NCBI RefSeq assembly: GCF_011397115.1
Contig: NZ_AP022822.1
Location: forward strand, 2,274,001-2,338,000
DNA from: Enterococcus saigonensis
GTDB lineage: Bacteria; Bacillota; Bacilli; Lactobacillales; Enterococcaceae
DNA: 64,000 bases
Direction: 5' to 3'
The notes under the pieces were generated by a model, which was not told the origin of the DNA, did no database searches, and worked only from the letters and a program-made list of their open reading frames with translations. The translations under genes and the position numbers were made by a program. Below, in pieces: positions 8,430-17,063 of this stretch; positions within the stretch are counted from its first letter, which is position 1; each line of letters opens with the position of its first letter.

Positions 8430-8508
8430 TTGTACCACCTCATCACCTATTATACGTTAGAAACACATTCTTAATAGATTAGTTCGCATCACAGAAGAAT
8501 GTTTAAAT

Positions 8509-8583
8509 AAAAAAGCTGGTTTCACCAAATCACTCTCAAAGAATCTTACTTCTTGCGTACACAAATGATAACCAACTTTTCTT
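8509..8583 (-). terminator. Terminator with a long structured loop after the DMT transporter
   Basis: AAAAGTTGGTT (8583-8570) pairs with AACCAGCTTTTT (8522-8510) on the minus strand and is followed by T-rich sequence. The 47-base loop holds further short stems (AAGAA/TTCTT). It lies 75 bases downstream of the transporter gene and about 80 bases upstream of the sirtuin gene. Confidence 0.6.
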
Positions 8584-8611
8584 ATTTAATTACTAAACAC
8601 GGGTAAAAACT

Positions 8612-8631
8612 AACTAGTCAATTGACTAGTT
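8612..8631. repeat. Perfect 20-bp palindrome
   Basis: AACTAGTCAATTGACTAGTT reads the same on both strands. It has no T run, so it is not an ordinary terminator. It lies between the transporter stop and the structured terminator, about 180 bases upstream of the sirtuin start. It could be an operator; the regulator is not known. Confidence 0.5.
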
Positions 8632-8658
8632 GCTATTACTACTTTACAAGTCTTTTCA

Positions 8659-9570
8659 TTATGCATCATAAAAACCTAGAATCATAATGCCAATCATGAT
8701 AGCAGCAATGACGAAATAGTGTTTGGCTTTTAATTTTTCCTTTAGAAAAATACGTCCTAAAATAACTGATACAATGGCATATGCTGAAATTAGTGGTGCA
8801 ACAATAATTGCCTCTTTCGTTGAGACAGCACCGACATAAAAAAATTGTCCTAAGGTTTCAAAAATTGCTGCTAAACCTTTATCTTTTTCCTGTAAAACAA
8901 AGACAGGTTCTTTTTTCACCCATTCCAGATACCCCCATAAAATTAAGGCAACAATAAAAAAAGTTAATTCATAACTCATATTGGCTTGATCTTCAGGCAT
9001 CAACTTACGATATTCCAAATAATAGCTATCAAGAAATGTGCCCATTCCGTCAATAATCATATATAAAATAGGAAACAAAATTGCAATTGCTCCCACACGA
9101 TATTTTTTATCAATTTTAATTCCTTCGGCTTTAAGTTCTGCATCGTCTTGTTCCTTTTCAAAAATCGATAAGAGTAAAATGCCAATTAAGATTATAAAAA
9201 TAGCCACAAACTGTAACCAACTGACACTATTACCCATAATTAAAAAACCTAATACCGCAGTCACAGCTCCAGAGGAATTACTAATAGGAGAAGAAATAGA
9301 AACTTCAATATAGCGTAAACCAAAATAGCCAATGGCCATTGACAAGATATACATCGCTGACACTGGTAAATACAATATCAAATTGTGCCAATCATACCGA
9401 ATACCTTCATAAATGACATAATAAAATAGAACGTGAAGACCCATAACGATCCCTACCATAATAGTAGTCTTCATCGCACTATGACTATCATTGGGATCAT
9501 TCCCTTTCTTATAAAAAAGATCCGCCGTCCCCCAAGCCAAGATAGTTATTAGCGCTGCTACAAACCACAT
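8659..9570 (-). CDS. EamA/DMT-family membrane transporter
   Basis: The protein is 303 residues with about ten predicted transmembrane helices, in two similar halves of five as is normal for the drug/metabolite transporter superfamily (WGTADLFYKKG in the first helix, ISSPISNSSGAVTAVLGFLIMG and APLISAYAIVSVILGRIFLKEKL at the ends of the halves). A charged loop at about 140-155 separates the halves. The substrate cannot be read from the sequence. GGGAGGGAATAG lies before the ATG. It is transcribed alone. Confidence 0.8.
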   Translation of the reverse strand: MWFVAALITILAWGTADLFYKKGNDPNDSHSAMKTTIMVGIVMGLHVLFYYVIYEGIRYDWHNLILYLPVSAMYILSMAIGYFGLRYIEVSISSPISNSSGAVTAVLGFLIMGNSVSWLQFVAIFIILIGILLLSIFEKEQDDAELKAEGIKIDKKYRVGAIAILFPILYMIIDGMGTFLDSYYLEYRKLMPEDQANMSYELTFFIVALILWGYLEWVKKEPVFVLQEKDKGLAAIFETLGQFFYVGAVSTKEAIIVAPLISAYAIVSVILGRIFLKEKLKAKHYFVIAAIMIGIMILGFYDA

Positions 9571-9705
9571 ACTATTCCCTCCCTATTCTGATAACTCTGT
9601 CTTTTTAAAAGTAGCCTAAACGCGATTAATCGTCAATTAATGTCTTTATTAATCATCTTTGTATTTTGCCAAAATCGGCAGGATAAATGAAAATGAATTC
9701 AATCC

Positions 9706-9734
9706 ATGACAGCACCATGTAAACGTGATACAAT
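9706..9734 (+). promoter_or_regulatory. Promoter of the small membrane protein gene
   Basis: ATGACA (9706-9711) and TACAAT (9729-9734) are spaced by 17 bases. A GTG at 9725 that would lengthen the following gene lies inside this promoter, which argues for the later start. Confidence 0.6.
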
Positions 9735-9790
9735 ACATTGGGAAAAACGTAACAAGTAAGTTGCGTTTATGTAAAAGCGAGGTGAATCCA

Positions 9791-10087
9791 TTGGTACCAT
9801 TCATTATTTATTGGGGCGTAATCTTAGTTTGTGTTGCATGGGCGGCGTTAAGCATTTTCTTTTCTATTTTTTATTTGGCCCGCAAAGAAAACGGCAATTT
9901 ATGGGCATTTGCTTTCTTTAACGTCCTTGCTGCCATTGTACAAGCAATCGTCTTGGCAATTTATCGCACATGGGGTTGGGGCATCACTCAATACTCAAGC
10001 TTGATTTACATTATCATCGGCGTATTACTTGTCTTAACCGTTATCCAAGCTATTTTAGGTCGCGAACCCAAAGAAAGTATCGCTTAA
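9791..10087 (+). CDS. Small integral membrane protein of unknown function
   Basis: I do not recognise this 98-residue protein. It has three hydrophobic helices (about 5-30, 40-62 and 70-90) and a short charged tail (GREPKESIA). The start codon is taken as TTG at 9791 because GAGGTG lies 7 bases upstream and a promoter covers the earlier candidate start. It stands alone between a promoter and a strong terminator, so it is probably a single-gene transcript. Confidence 0.65.
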   Translation: MVPFIIYWGVILVCVAWAALSIFFSIFYLARKENGNLWAFAFFNVLAAIVQAIVLAIYRTWGWGITQYSSLIYIIIGVLLVLTVIQAILGREPKESIA

Positions 10088-10099
10088 TTTAATAAAAAA

Positions 10100-10170
10100 A
10101 ATGCTGCTTTTGAATAGATAAACATGAATTAACATCTTGTTTATAGCTATTCTTAAAAGCAGTATTTTTT
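10100..10170 (+). terminator. Terminator after the small membrane protein gene
   Basis: ATGCTGCTTTTGAATAG pairs with its mirror AGCTATTCTTAAAAGCAGTAT across a hairpin of about 60 bases and is followed by TTTTTTGT. Confidence 0.8.
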
Positions 10171-10332
10171 GTATGATTCGTATACTTTATACATAGATTT
10201 TCATGAATCTTTGCTGAAATAAATCTAAAAAAAAACATTGCTAAAAACTAACAAGCCCTTCTATTATCCCAGACAATTCCTATTGAATTGCTATTATAGC
10301 GGGGTGTCCGCAAAAATTAAAGAGACTTCATC

Positions 10333-10363
10333 AAAATGAAAATACTGCATAATATTTCATTTT
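10333..10363. promoter_or_regulatory. Inverted repeat and ARG-box-like site upstream of the lysine riboswitch promoter
   Basis: AAAATGAAA and TTTCATTTT form a 9-bp inverted repeat ending 14 bases before the -35 box. Inside it TGCATAATATTTCA (10346-10359) matches the ArgR box TGAATWWWWATTCA at 12 of 14 positions. A role in basic amino acid control is a guess. The rest of 10171-10376 is AT-rich and shows nothing else. Confidence 0.35.
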
Positions 10364-10376
10364 AATGTAAAAAAGT

Positions 10377-10405
10377 TTGACAGCCTTATTAAATTGACGT
10401 AAAAT
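10377..10405 (+). promoter_or_regulatory. Promoter of the lysine riboswitch and ABC transporter operon
   Basis: A perfect -35 box TTGACA (10377-10382) and TAAAAT (10400-10405) are separated by 17 bases. Confidence 0.85.
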
Positions 10406-10427
10406 TCTCTTGTACTATCAACTGAAT

Positions 10428-10696
10428 ACGAGATACCTCCGTCACCGAGGTAGAGGTCGCATCATTCATTAATCCTGTCGAGTAAGCAAATACTAAGAAG
10501 CAGGCCTAGGGTATGATGCCGAAATGAATCGTGTGTTTGCTCACCGATTTGTTGGGACGTGCGGGAAAAACCCGGCGGACTGTCTTAGCTGTTAGCTAAG
10601 TTGCGCTATGTTTTGTGAGAGGTTTGTCGACGAATTATGCTCTTTGTCAACAGCCGATTTCTTTTCATACGAACTGATTTCGGCTGTTTTTATTTT
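10428..10696 (+). ncRNA. Lysine riboswitch (L box) with terminator
   Basis: The aptamer (about 10428-10605) carries the L-box core in order: GAGGTAGAGGTCGCATC, GAGTAAGC, GATGCCGAA, GTTGGGACGTGCGG and GGCGGACTGTC. An intrinsic terminator follows, AACAGCCGA (10649-10657) with TCGGCTGTT (10680-10688) and a T run. Bound lysine would favour termination, so the transporter downstream is made when lysine is short. Motif order and content match the family well. The exact aptamer ends and the antiterminator pairing were not folded. Confidence 0.9.
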
Positions 10697-10786
10697 CGCT
10701 GGCGACAGCTCCATCCATTTCTCTCGTGTCTTAAGTGGTCCCACTTAATTCGTTGGTATTGTCAAATACTTTTTAAGGAGCAGAAC

Positions 10787-12400
10787 ATGAACAAAAAAAT
10801 CTCAGTAACTGCACTACTTACCATTATTTTCAGTTTTTTCACTGTCGCTTTTACCGCGACACCAGCTTTAGCTGACAGTAAAACGCCAGCTGATACTTTA
10901 CGTGTCGGCATGGAAGCAGGTTATGCCCCCTTTAACTGGACACAAACCACCGATGCAAATGGTGCTGTCCCAATTCAAGGTGAAAGCCAAGCTTGGGCAG
11001 GCGGCTATGATGTTCAAATTGCAAAAAAAGTTGCCGCAGGATTAGGTAAGAAATTAGTAATTGTTAAAACTTCTTGGGATGGACTTCCAGTTGCTTTACA
11101 ATCTGGTAAAATTGATGCCGTTATTGCTGGCATGTCCCCTACTGCCGAACGTAAAAAAGAAATCGACTTTACCAATCCTTATTATGAATCACATCTCGTT
11201 ATTGTCACTCGAAAAGATAGTAAATATGCAAAAGCAAAAGACTTAGCTGACTTTAAAGGAGCTAAACTTACAGCTCAATTAAATACATTTCACTATACAG
11301 TCATTAATCAAATTCCCGGTGTTCAAAAAGAACAAGCCCAAAAAGATTTTTCAGCTATGCGCGCAGCACTTTCTTCTGGTGTCATTGATGGCTATGTTTC
11401 TGAACGCCCAGAAGGTGTAACAGCTACTTCAGTGGATAAAAATTATGCCATGGTGGAATTTGACAAAGATAAAGGTTTCAAAACCAATCCAGAAGATGTC
11501 CAAGTTGCTGTCGGGATGCGTAAAGGTGATCCTGATGTAGTGAAGGTTAATGAAATTTTAGCGGGTATTTCTGAAGACGAACGCACAAAATTAATGGATA
11601 CTGCCATTAAAGAACAACCTGCTGCAAATGAAACAAGCGATGATAAAGAAGCAGAATCAGGCTTTTTCCATGATATAAAAACAATTTGGGGTCAATATGG
11701 CGGTCTATTTTTACGCGGGGCGGGCTTAACTTTATTGATTGCCATTGTCAGCACGATTTTAGGAACGAGTCTTGGTTTATTAATCGGCGTTGTTCGTTCA
11801 TTGCCACAGGCTGAAAACAAAGCTGTATTCATCTTCCAAAAATTCTTCAATTGGTTACTTTCTGTTTATATTGAAGTTTTCCGTGGTACACCAATGATGG
11901 TTCAAGCAATGGTCATTTACTACGGTTTAGCACAAGTTTTCCAAATTGATTTAAATCGGACGTTAGCTGCTTTCATCATTGTTTCTATTAACACAGGAGC
12001 TTATATGTCTGAAATTGTTCGTGGTGGTATTTTTGCAGTTGATCCTGGTCAATTTGAAGCCGCCCAAGCAATTGGAATGACCCATGGACAAACGATGACA
12101 AAAGTTGTATTGCCGCAAGTAATCCGAAACATTTTACCAGCTACTGGTAATGAATTTGTCATTAATATTAAAGATACAGCTGTGTTGAGTGTCATCTCCG
12201 TTGCAGACTTATTCTTCCAAGGAACATCAGCTGCTGGAACTAATTACAAGTTCTTCCCAGTCTTTACGATTGTCGGTATTATGTATTTGATTATGACCTA
12301 CAGTGTTTCTCGCATTTTACGTTTTATTGAAAAACAAATGGATGGTCCACAATCTTACATCAAAGCTGACGAAGCTGAATTAGAATCAGAGGAACAATAG
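10787..12400 (+). CDS. Amino acid ABC transporter, fused substrate-binding protein and permease (probable lysine)
   Basis: The 537-residue protein joins two ABC subunits. Residues 1-28 are a signal peptide (FTATPALADS), 30-275 a family 3 solute-binding domain (TLRVGMEAGYAPFNW ... PYYESHLVIVTRKDSKY), and about 310-520 a permease with five helices and the EAA loop (EAAQAIGMTHGQTMTKVVLPQ). Such fusions are common in lactic acid bacteria for glutamine and basic amino acids. The ATG follows AAGGAGCAGAAC; a longer open frame from 10637 only runs through the riboswitch terminator. Lysine is inferred from the riboswitch in front. The ATPase gene follows 23 bases later. Confidence 0.92.
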   Translation: MNKKISVTALLTIIFSFFTVAFTATPALADSKTPADTLRVGMEAGYAPFNWTQTTDANGAVPIQGESQAWAGGYDVQIAKKVAAGLGKKLVIVKTSWDGLPVALQSGKIDAVIAGMSPTAERKKEIDFTNPYYESHLVIVTRKDSKYAKAKDLADFKGAKLTAQLNTFHYTVINQIPGVQKEQAQKDFSAMRAALSSGVIDGYVSERPEGVTATSVDKNYAMVEFDKDKGFKTNPEDVQVAVGMRKGDPDVVKVNEILAGISEDERTKLMDTAIKEQPAANETSDDKEAESGFFHDIKTIWGQYGGLFLRGAGLTLLIAIVSTILGTSLGLLIGVVRSLPQAENKAVFIFQKFFNWLLSVYIEVFRGTPMMVQAMVIYYGLAQVFQIDLNRTLAAFIIVSINTGAYMSEIVRGGIFAVDPGQFEAAQAIGMTHGQTMTKVVLPQVIRNILPATGNEFVINIKDTAVLSVISVADLFFQGTSAAGTNYKFFPVFTIVGIMYLIMTYSVSRILRFIEKQMDGPQSYIKADEAELESEEQ

Positions 12401-12423
12401 GCATAGGCTTAGGAGGAAAGAAC

Positions 12424-13173
12424 ATGGCAGAAAAAATTATTAATATTCAGCATCTGAAAAAAAGCTTTGGGGAAAATGAGGTTTTAAAAGACATCGATTT
12501 TTCTGTAGCCAAAGGAGAAGTTGTTTCTATTATTGGTTCATCTGGTTCAGGTAAGTCAACTTTACTACGCTGCATCAATTTGCTAGAAAAACCGACCAGC
12601 GGTGAAATTTATTATAAAGGGGAAAATGTTTTATCCCCTGGCTATAGCTTAACAAAATATCGTACCCATCTAGGCATGGTTTTCCAATCATTTAACCTGT
12701 TCAATAACATGAATGTTTTGGAAAATTGTATGACTGGACAAACAACCGTATTAAAACGAAACCGGTCTGAAGCAAAAAAAGTGGCTTTAGCAAACTTGGA
12801 AAAAGTTGGCATGGACCGCTACATTGATGCTAAACCCGCTCAATTATCCGGAGGGCAAAAACAACGGGTAGCGATTGCGCGTGCATTATCAATGAATCCT
12901 GACGTTATGTTGTTTGATGAACCAACTTCTGCATTGGATCCGGAGATGGTGGGAGAAGTTTTAAAAACCATGAAAGCTTTGGCTCATACCGGTCTGACTA
13001 TGGTTGTTGTCACACACGAAATGGATTTCGCCCGTGAGGTATCTGATCGTGTTATCTTCATGGACAAAGGTGTTATTGCCGAACAAGGTTCACCAGAAGA
13101 CATCTTTGGTAATCCGAAAGAAGAACGAACTAAAAAATTCTTACATCGCGTTTTAAATGATAAAAAAGATTAA
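12424..13173 (+). CDS. Polar amino acid ABC transporter ATP-binding protein
   Basis: This 249-residue cytoplasmic ATPase drives the fused transporter encoded just upstream. Visible motifs are Walker A GSSGSGKS (38-45), the Q-loop VFQSFNLF, the signature LSGGQKQRVAIARAL, Walker B VMLFDEPTSALDP and the switch histidine VVVTHEM, all typical of the GlnQ/HisP group. The start has AGGAGGAAAGAAC. A terminator ends the two-gene operon. Confidence 0.93.
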   Translation: MAEKIINIQHLKKSFGENEVLKDIDFSVAKGEVVSIIGSSGSGKSTLLRCINLLEKPTSGEIYYKGENVLSPGYSLTKYRTHLGMVFQSFNLFNNMNVLENCMTGQTTVLKRNRSEAKKVALANLEKVGMDRYIDAKPAQLSGGQKQRVAIARALSMNPDVMLFDEPTSALDPEMVGEVLKTMKALAHTGLTMVVVTHEMDFAREVSDRVIFMDKGVIAEQGSPEDIFGNPKEERTKKFLHRVLNDKKD

Positions 13174-13179
13174 TTAATA

Positions 13180-13236
13180 CTTCCGGTCGTATTTTATTGG
13201 GTTTTAACCCACTAATATGACCGGTATTTTTGTTAA
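13180..13236 (+). terminator. Terminator of the amino acid ABC operon
   Basis: CCGGTC (13183-13188) pairs with GACCGG (13219-13224), with an inner GGGTTTTAACCC stem, followed by TATTTTTGTT. Confidence 0.8.
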
Positions 13237-13312
13237 CAAAACAAATAACATCTTAAAACGCAGACACATTGGGGTGCATTTTAAAAAGTTACATTTCTAC
13301 TAAAAACCATCA

Positions 13313-13341
13313 TTGAAATTTTCTGAAAATTACCCTAAAAT
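13313..13341 (+). promoter_or_regulatory. Promoter of amino acid permease overlapped by a perfect CodY box
   Basis: TTGAAA (13313-13318) and TAAAAT (13336-13341) have 17-base spacing. The spacer holds AATTTTCTGAAAATT at 13317-13331, which fits the CodY consensus AATTTTCWGAAAATT at all 15 positions. CodY bound with branched-chain amino acids and GTP would cover the promoter. Confidence 0.88.
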
Positions 13342-13368
13342 GGAGAAGATACTTTCAGATATTTAAAA

Positions 13369-13380
13369 ACTCACGTGAGT
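13369..13380. promoter_or_regulatory. 12-bp palindrome in the permease leader
   Basis: ACTCACGTGAGT is a perfect palindrome about 27 bases after the -10 box, followed by another half-site AACTCACTA. It may be a second operator; no regulator is recognised. Confidence 0.4.
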
Positions 13381-13410
13381 GTACAACTCACTACAAAGGA
13401 TGAATGATTC

Positions 13411-14754
13411 ATGGAACCACAAGAATTAAATCGTAGTTTAAAAAATCGCCACGTCCAATTAATCTCAATCGGGGGGGCAATTGGAACGGGACTTTTTTTA
13501 GGTGCTGGCAAGTCAATCCAATTAGCGGGCCCTTCCATTTTGCTGGCTTATCTCATCACCGGATGTATTTGTTTTTTGATTATGCGTTCTTTAGGAGAAT
13601 TACTTTTATCCAATACAGATAAACATTCTTTTTTAGATTTTATCGCAGAATATTTAGGAAAAAAATGGGCCTTTTTAACCGGTTGGACTTATTGGTTTTG
13701 TTGGATTTCAATTGCAATGGCAGATTTAACCGCCACTGGACTTTATGTACGATATTGGTTTCCGCAAATTCCCCAGTGGCTACCAGAAATTATTGCCCTA
13801 GTTTTGCTTGTCACCTTAAACATGATTGCTGTTTCATTATTTGGTGAATTAGAATTTTGGTTTGCTTTAATTAAAGTTGTAGCAATTATTGCGCTTATTA
13901 TTGTTGGAGCTTATATGATTACCACGCATTATCAAACAGGTGCTGGTGCTGTTAAAGTAAGTAATGTCTGGAATCACGGCGGCTGGTTTCCAAAAGGTAT
14001 ATCTGGCTTTGTTCTCTCTTTTCAAATGGTGACTTTTGCTTTTGCTGGAATCGAATTAGTCGGACTTGTAGCTGGTGAAACAAAGAATCCAAAAAAAGTT
14101 TTACCAAAAGCAATTAATAATATTCCGCTGCGTATCATTTTATTTTATCTGGGTGCATTATTTGTCATTATGGCTATCTATCCTTGGAATAGTCTAAATT
14201 CTAGTGAAAGTCCTTTCGTTGAAGTCTTTTCTGATATTGGTATTACCGCTGCGGCCACAGTCATTAACGTCGTGGTCTTATCGGCAGCAGCATCTGCTTG
14301 TAACAGTGCTATTTACAGCACAGGACGTATGTTACGTTCACTTGCCCAAGAAGGTAGTGCACCAAAGTCTTTTGAAAAACTGACCAAACATCAAGTACCC
14401 GGTAATGCAATTTTCTTTTCTGCATTGGTCGTTTTTATCGCTGTAATTTTGAATTATTTGATGCCAAGTGAAGTCTTTACCATTGTTACAAGTGTTGCGA
14501 CAACGTGTTTCTTATTTATTTGGGGCATCTTAGTTTATACACATATGAAATATCGTAAAAGTATTTTAGGAAAACAAAGTCACAGTTTCAAAATGCCATT
14601 TTATCCTTACAGTAATGTTTTGATTTTTGCTTTTCTGTTGTTTGTAGCTGTTGTTTTACTTTTATCCAAAGAAACACGCGTGCCAGCGCTAGTAACCCCT
14701 GTATGGTTTATTATCTTATGGTTAATCTATCATTTCAAATTCGAACGCAAATAA
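13411..14754 (+). CDS. APC-superfamily amino acid permease (AAT family, CycA-like)
   Basis: The 447-residue protein has about 12 transmembrane helices and the N-terminal APC signature (RHVQLISIGGAIGTGLFLGAG) that binds the substrate backbone. The region GIELVGLVAGETKNPKKVLPKAINNIPLRI is typical of the amino acid transporter family that includes the D-serine/D-alanine/glycine permease CycA. The exact substrate is not certain. The start has a GGATGAATGATTC ribosome region. It is a single gene under a promoter with a perfect CodY box, so it should be turned on when amino acids run low. Confidence 0.85.
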   Translation: MEPQELNRSLKNRHVQLISIGGAIGTGLFLGAGKSIQLAGPSILLAYLITGCICFLIMRSLGELLLSNTDKHSFLDFIAEYLGKKWAFLTGWTYWFCWISIAMADLTATGLYVRYWFPQIPQWLPEIIALVLLVTLNMIAVSLFGELEFWFALIKVVAIIALIIVGAYMITTHYQTGAGAVKVSNVWNHGGWFPKGISGFVLSFQMVTFAFAGIELVGLVAGETKNPKKVLPKAINNIPLRIILFYLGALFVIMAIYPWNSLNSSESPFVEVFSDIGITAAATVINVVVLSAAASACNSAIYSTGRMLRSLAQEGSAPKSFEKLTKHQVPGNAIFFSALVVFIAVILNYLMPSEVFTIVTSVATTCFLFIWGILVYTHMKYRKSILGKQSHSFKMPFYPYSNVLIFAFLLFVAVVLLLSKETRVPALVTPVWFIILWLIYHFKFERK

Positions 14755-14783
14755 GTCCATTTGCATATGTAGGATTTCAAACA

Positions 14784-14836
14784 AAAAAAGCGTTGGTACT
14801 AAGAAAGTTTAGCTTTCATTATACCAACGCTTTTTT
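14784..14836. terminator. Bidirectional terminator
   Basis: AAAAAAGCGTTGGTA (14784-14798) pairs perfectly with TACCAACGCTTTTTT (14822-14836). It serves the permease gene on the plus strand and the TMEM175-like gene on the minus strand. Confidence 0.85.
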
Positions 14837-14841
14837 ATACA

Positions 14842-15435
14842 CTACACCTTTAATCGAGCTTGTATCTTGGCCGCTGTTTCATAAGACGGAATCCAAATCG
14901 CCGAAACAATAAAACGCCCAAACAGCCCAATAGTAGGATGCCAGAATACCGCTACAATTAATAGCAAATTAATAACCATGGATAACCCACTGCGATGATC
15001 ATGACGGAGTAGCTGCGTGCCATGGGTAGGATTTTCATTTGCCTTTAGAACTTGTTTGGTCAAAATACCAAAAGAAAAACTCCACATCGTGTACACCACA
15101 ACATAGGCCAAAGCCGGCCAAAACATCCCCGGATTGCTACCAACCCACTGCGTTACAGCAGGACACAAAGTTAGCCAAAACAGCCAAAAAATATTGGCCC
15201 AAATCACTTGATCATCCACTTTTTCTGTCATCTTCATCACACGGTGGTGTGTTACCCAAATAACCGCAACAAAGATAAAACTGATGGTATAGGCAATTAA
15301 AACATCTCGCATTGCCAACAACGATGTTAATGTTGGTTCTTTGGGGAATCGAATTTCCAACACTAAAATGGTGATGACAATTGCTACAACACCATCAGTA
15401 AAAGCCGTTAATCGTCCTTTTGTCACATATTTCAC
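14842..15435 (-). CDS. TMEM175-family (DUF1211) potassium channel-like membrane protein
   Basis: The protein is 197 residues with about six hydrophobic helices. The first helix carries the family motif RLTAFTDGVVAIVITILVLE, whose conserved F-T/S-D sits in the pore of bacterial TMEM175 channels, which conduct potassium as tetramers. THHRV after helix 3 is also typical. GGCGAGGTGAAAT lies before the ATG. It stands alone. Confidence 0.8.
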   Translation of the reverse strand: MKYVTKGRLTAFTDGVVAIVITILVLEIRFPKEPTLTSLLAMRDVLIAYTISFIFVAVIWVTHHRVMKMTEKVDDQVIWANIFWLFWLTLCPAVTQWVGSNPGMFWPALAYVVVYTMWSFSFGILTKQVLKANENPTHGTQLLRHDHRSGLSMVINLLLIVAVFWHPTIGLFGRFIVSAIWIPSYETAAKIQARLKV

Positions 15436-15512
15436 CTCGCCTTATTTTAGCACACCTGCCGTTTTGAGCCATTATAAACCTTTTTATCCCTTTCACCATC
15501 TGTTTATATTTA

Positions 15513-15527
15513 AACTTTCAGAAAACT
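15513..15527. promoter_or_regulatory. CodY box upstream of brnQ
   Basis: AACTTTCAGAAAACT matches the CodY consensus at 13 of 15 positions. It lies 148 bases before the brnQ start. BrnQ is a classical CodY target. The rest of 15436-15674 is AT-rich leader with no other clear signal. Confidence 0.6.
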
Positions 15528-15674
15528 CTTGAAAATCAATCTTTTTTCTGTTATTTTTGTAACACTTATAAACTGATACATAGTTTATCTACTTACTTTT
15601 TTATACGAGTAAAGATTTTATTTATCAGAGTATTTGGCCATTATTTTTAGAAGACAAGATTTTGAGGTGGGAGA

Positions 15675-17030
15675 ATGGAAAAGAAACTACAATTTAAAGA
15701 TTATTTGTTTGTTGGATCAATGTTATTCGGTTTATTCTTTGGCGCTGGAAATTTGATTTTCCCAGTGCACATGGGACAATTAGCTGGTGGTAATGTTTTT
15801 AGTGCTAATTTAGGTTTTTTAGTTACAGGTATTGGCCTACCCTTTTTAGGTGTCTTGGCGATTGGCTTATCGCGTAGTAGTGGATTATATGATTTGGCTT
15901 GTCGCATCAATAAAACCTATGCAAAAATTTTTACTATTTTATTGTATTTAGTTATTGGACCATTTTTTGCTTTGCCGCGTTTAGCGACAACTTCTTTTGA
16001 AATTGGCTTAGCTCCTTTTTTAGCGAAAGAACAAATTACACTAGCATTAGCAGGTTTCAGTATTTTATTTTTTGTAGCGGCGTGGGCTTTGTCGCGTAAA
16101 CCAACAAAACTACTAAATTACGTTGGTAAATTTCTAAATCCATTATTTTTGTTACTATTGGGTATTTTAATTTTATTAGCTTTTCTAAATCCAATAGGTG
16201 CAATTGGGGCTGCCCCCATACACGCAGACTATACAAACCATGCCTTTTTAACTGGTTTTACAGAAGGATACAATACGTTGGATGCTTTGGCTTCCTTGGC
16301 TTTTGGAATTATTATTGTTACTACGTTAAAAGATATGGGAGTAAAAAAACCAAGTACTATTGCCATTGACACAGTCAAATCTGGCTTTGTCAGCATCCTT
16401 TTAATGGGAATTATTTATACTTTACTGGCTTTAATGGGAACCATGAGCTTAGGCAAATTTGCAATTTCTGCAAATGGAGGCATTGCCTTGGCTGAAATCG
16501 CTCGCCACTACCTTGGAACTGGCGGTAGCATTTTGCTAGCTTTTATTGTCATCATTGCCTGTTTAAAAACCGCAATTGGTTTAATCACTGCTTTTTCAGA
16601 AACATTTGTTACCCTGTTTCCACAACAAAAATATACTACCTTTGTCACTGGTGCCAGTCTATTGGCCTGTTTATTTGCCAATATTGGTCTAACAAAGATT
16701 ATTGAATTTTCAACACCTGTGTTGATGTTCACTTATCCTTTGGCTATTACTTTAATTTTATTAGCTTTACTTGGCCCTTTATTTAAACAAAGAGCTAGTG
16801 TTTATCGCCTCACAACTTATTTTACTTTATTTGCTGCTGTCATTGACGGCTTGAATGCTGCACCAGCAATTTTGAAAAACTTAGCACCTGTTCAAAGTCT
16901 ATTACATTTTGCAGCAGCTTACCTTCCGTTTTTCAAACTAGGAATGGGTTGGATTTTACCCGCTGTCATTGGTTTTAGTGCCGGCTTAATTTGGACTGTA
17001 ATCAAAAAAACACCTGTGAAAAACACTTAG
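15675..17030 (+). CDS. brnQ: Branched-chain amino acid transport system II carrier protein
   Basis: BrnQ carries leucine, isoleucine and valine into the cell with sodium or protons. The 451-residue protein has 12 predicted helices and the family opening (DYLFVGSMLFGLFFGAGNLIFPVHMGQLAG), then GFLVTGIGLPFLGVLAIG and GPFFALPRLATTSFEIGLAPF. GAGGTGGGAG precedes the ATG. A CodY-like box upstream and a terminator downstream suggest a single-gene unit. Confidence 0.94.
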   Translation: MEKKLQFKDYLFVGSMLFGLFFGAGNLIFPVHMGQLAGGNVFSANLGFLVTGIGLPFLGVLAIGLSRSSGLYDLACRINKTYAKIFTILLYLVIGPFFALPRLATTSFEIGLAPFLAKEQITLALAGFSILFFVAAWALSRKPTKLLNYVGKFLNPLFLLLLGILILLAFLNPIGAIGAAPIHADYTNHAFLTGFTEGYNTLDALASLAFGIIIVTTLKDMGVKKPSTIAIDTVKSGFVSILLMGIIYTLLALMGTMSLGKFAISANGGIALAEIARHYLGTGGSILLAFIVIIACLKTAIGLITAFSETFVTLFPQQKYTTFVTGASLLACLFANIGLTKIIEFSTPVLMFTYPLAITLILLALLGPLFKQRASVYRLTTYFTLFAAVIDGLNAAPAILKNLAPVQSLLHFAAAYLPFFKLGMGWILPAVIGFSAGLIWTVIKKTPVKNT

Positions 17031-17063
17031 CAATTTCTTTAAATCACAAAATATAAAATAAAC

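Noticed and set aside
10637..10786. 50-codon N-terminal extension of the ABC transporter fusion
   Set aside because: It runs through the riboswitch terminator and puts residues before a clear signal peptide. AAGGAG supports the start at 10787.
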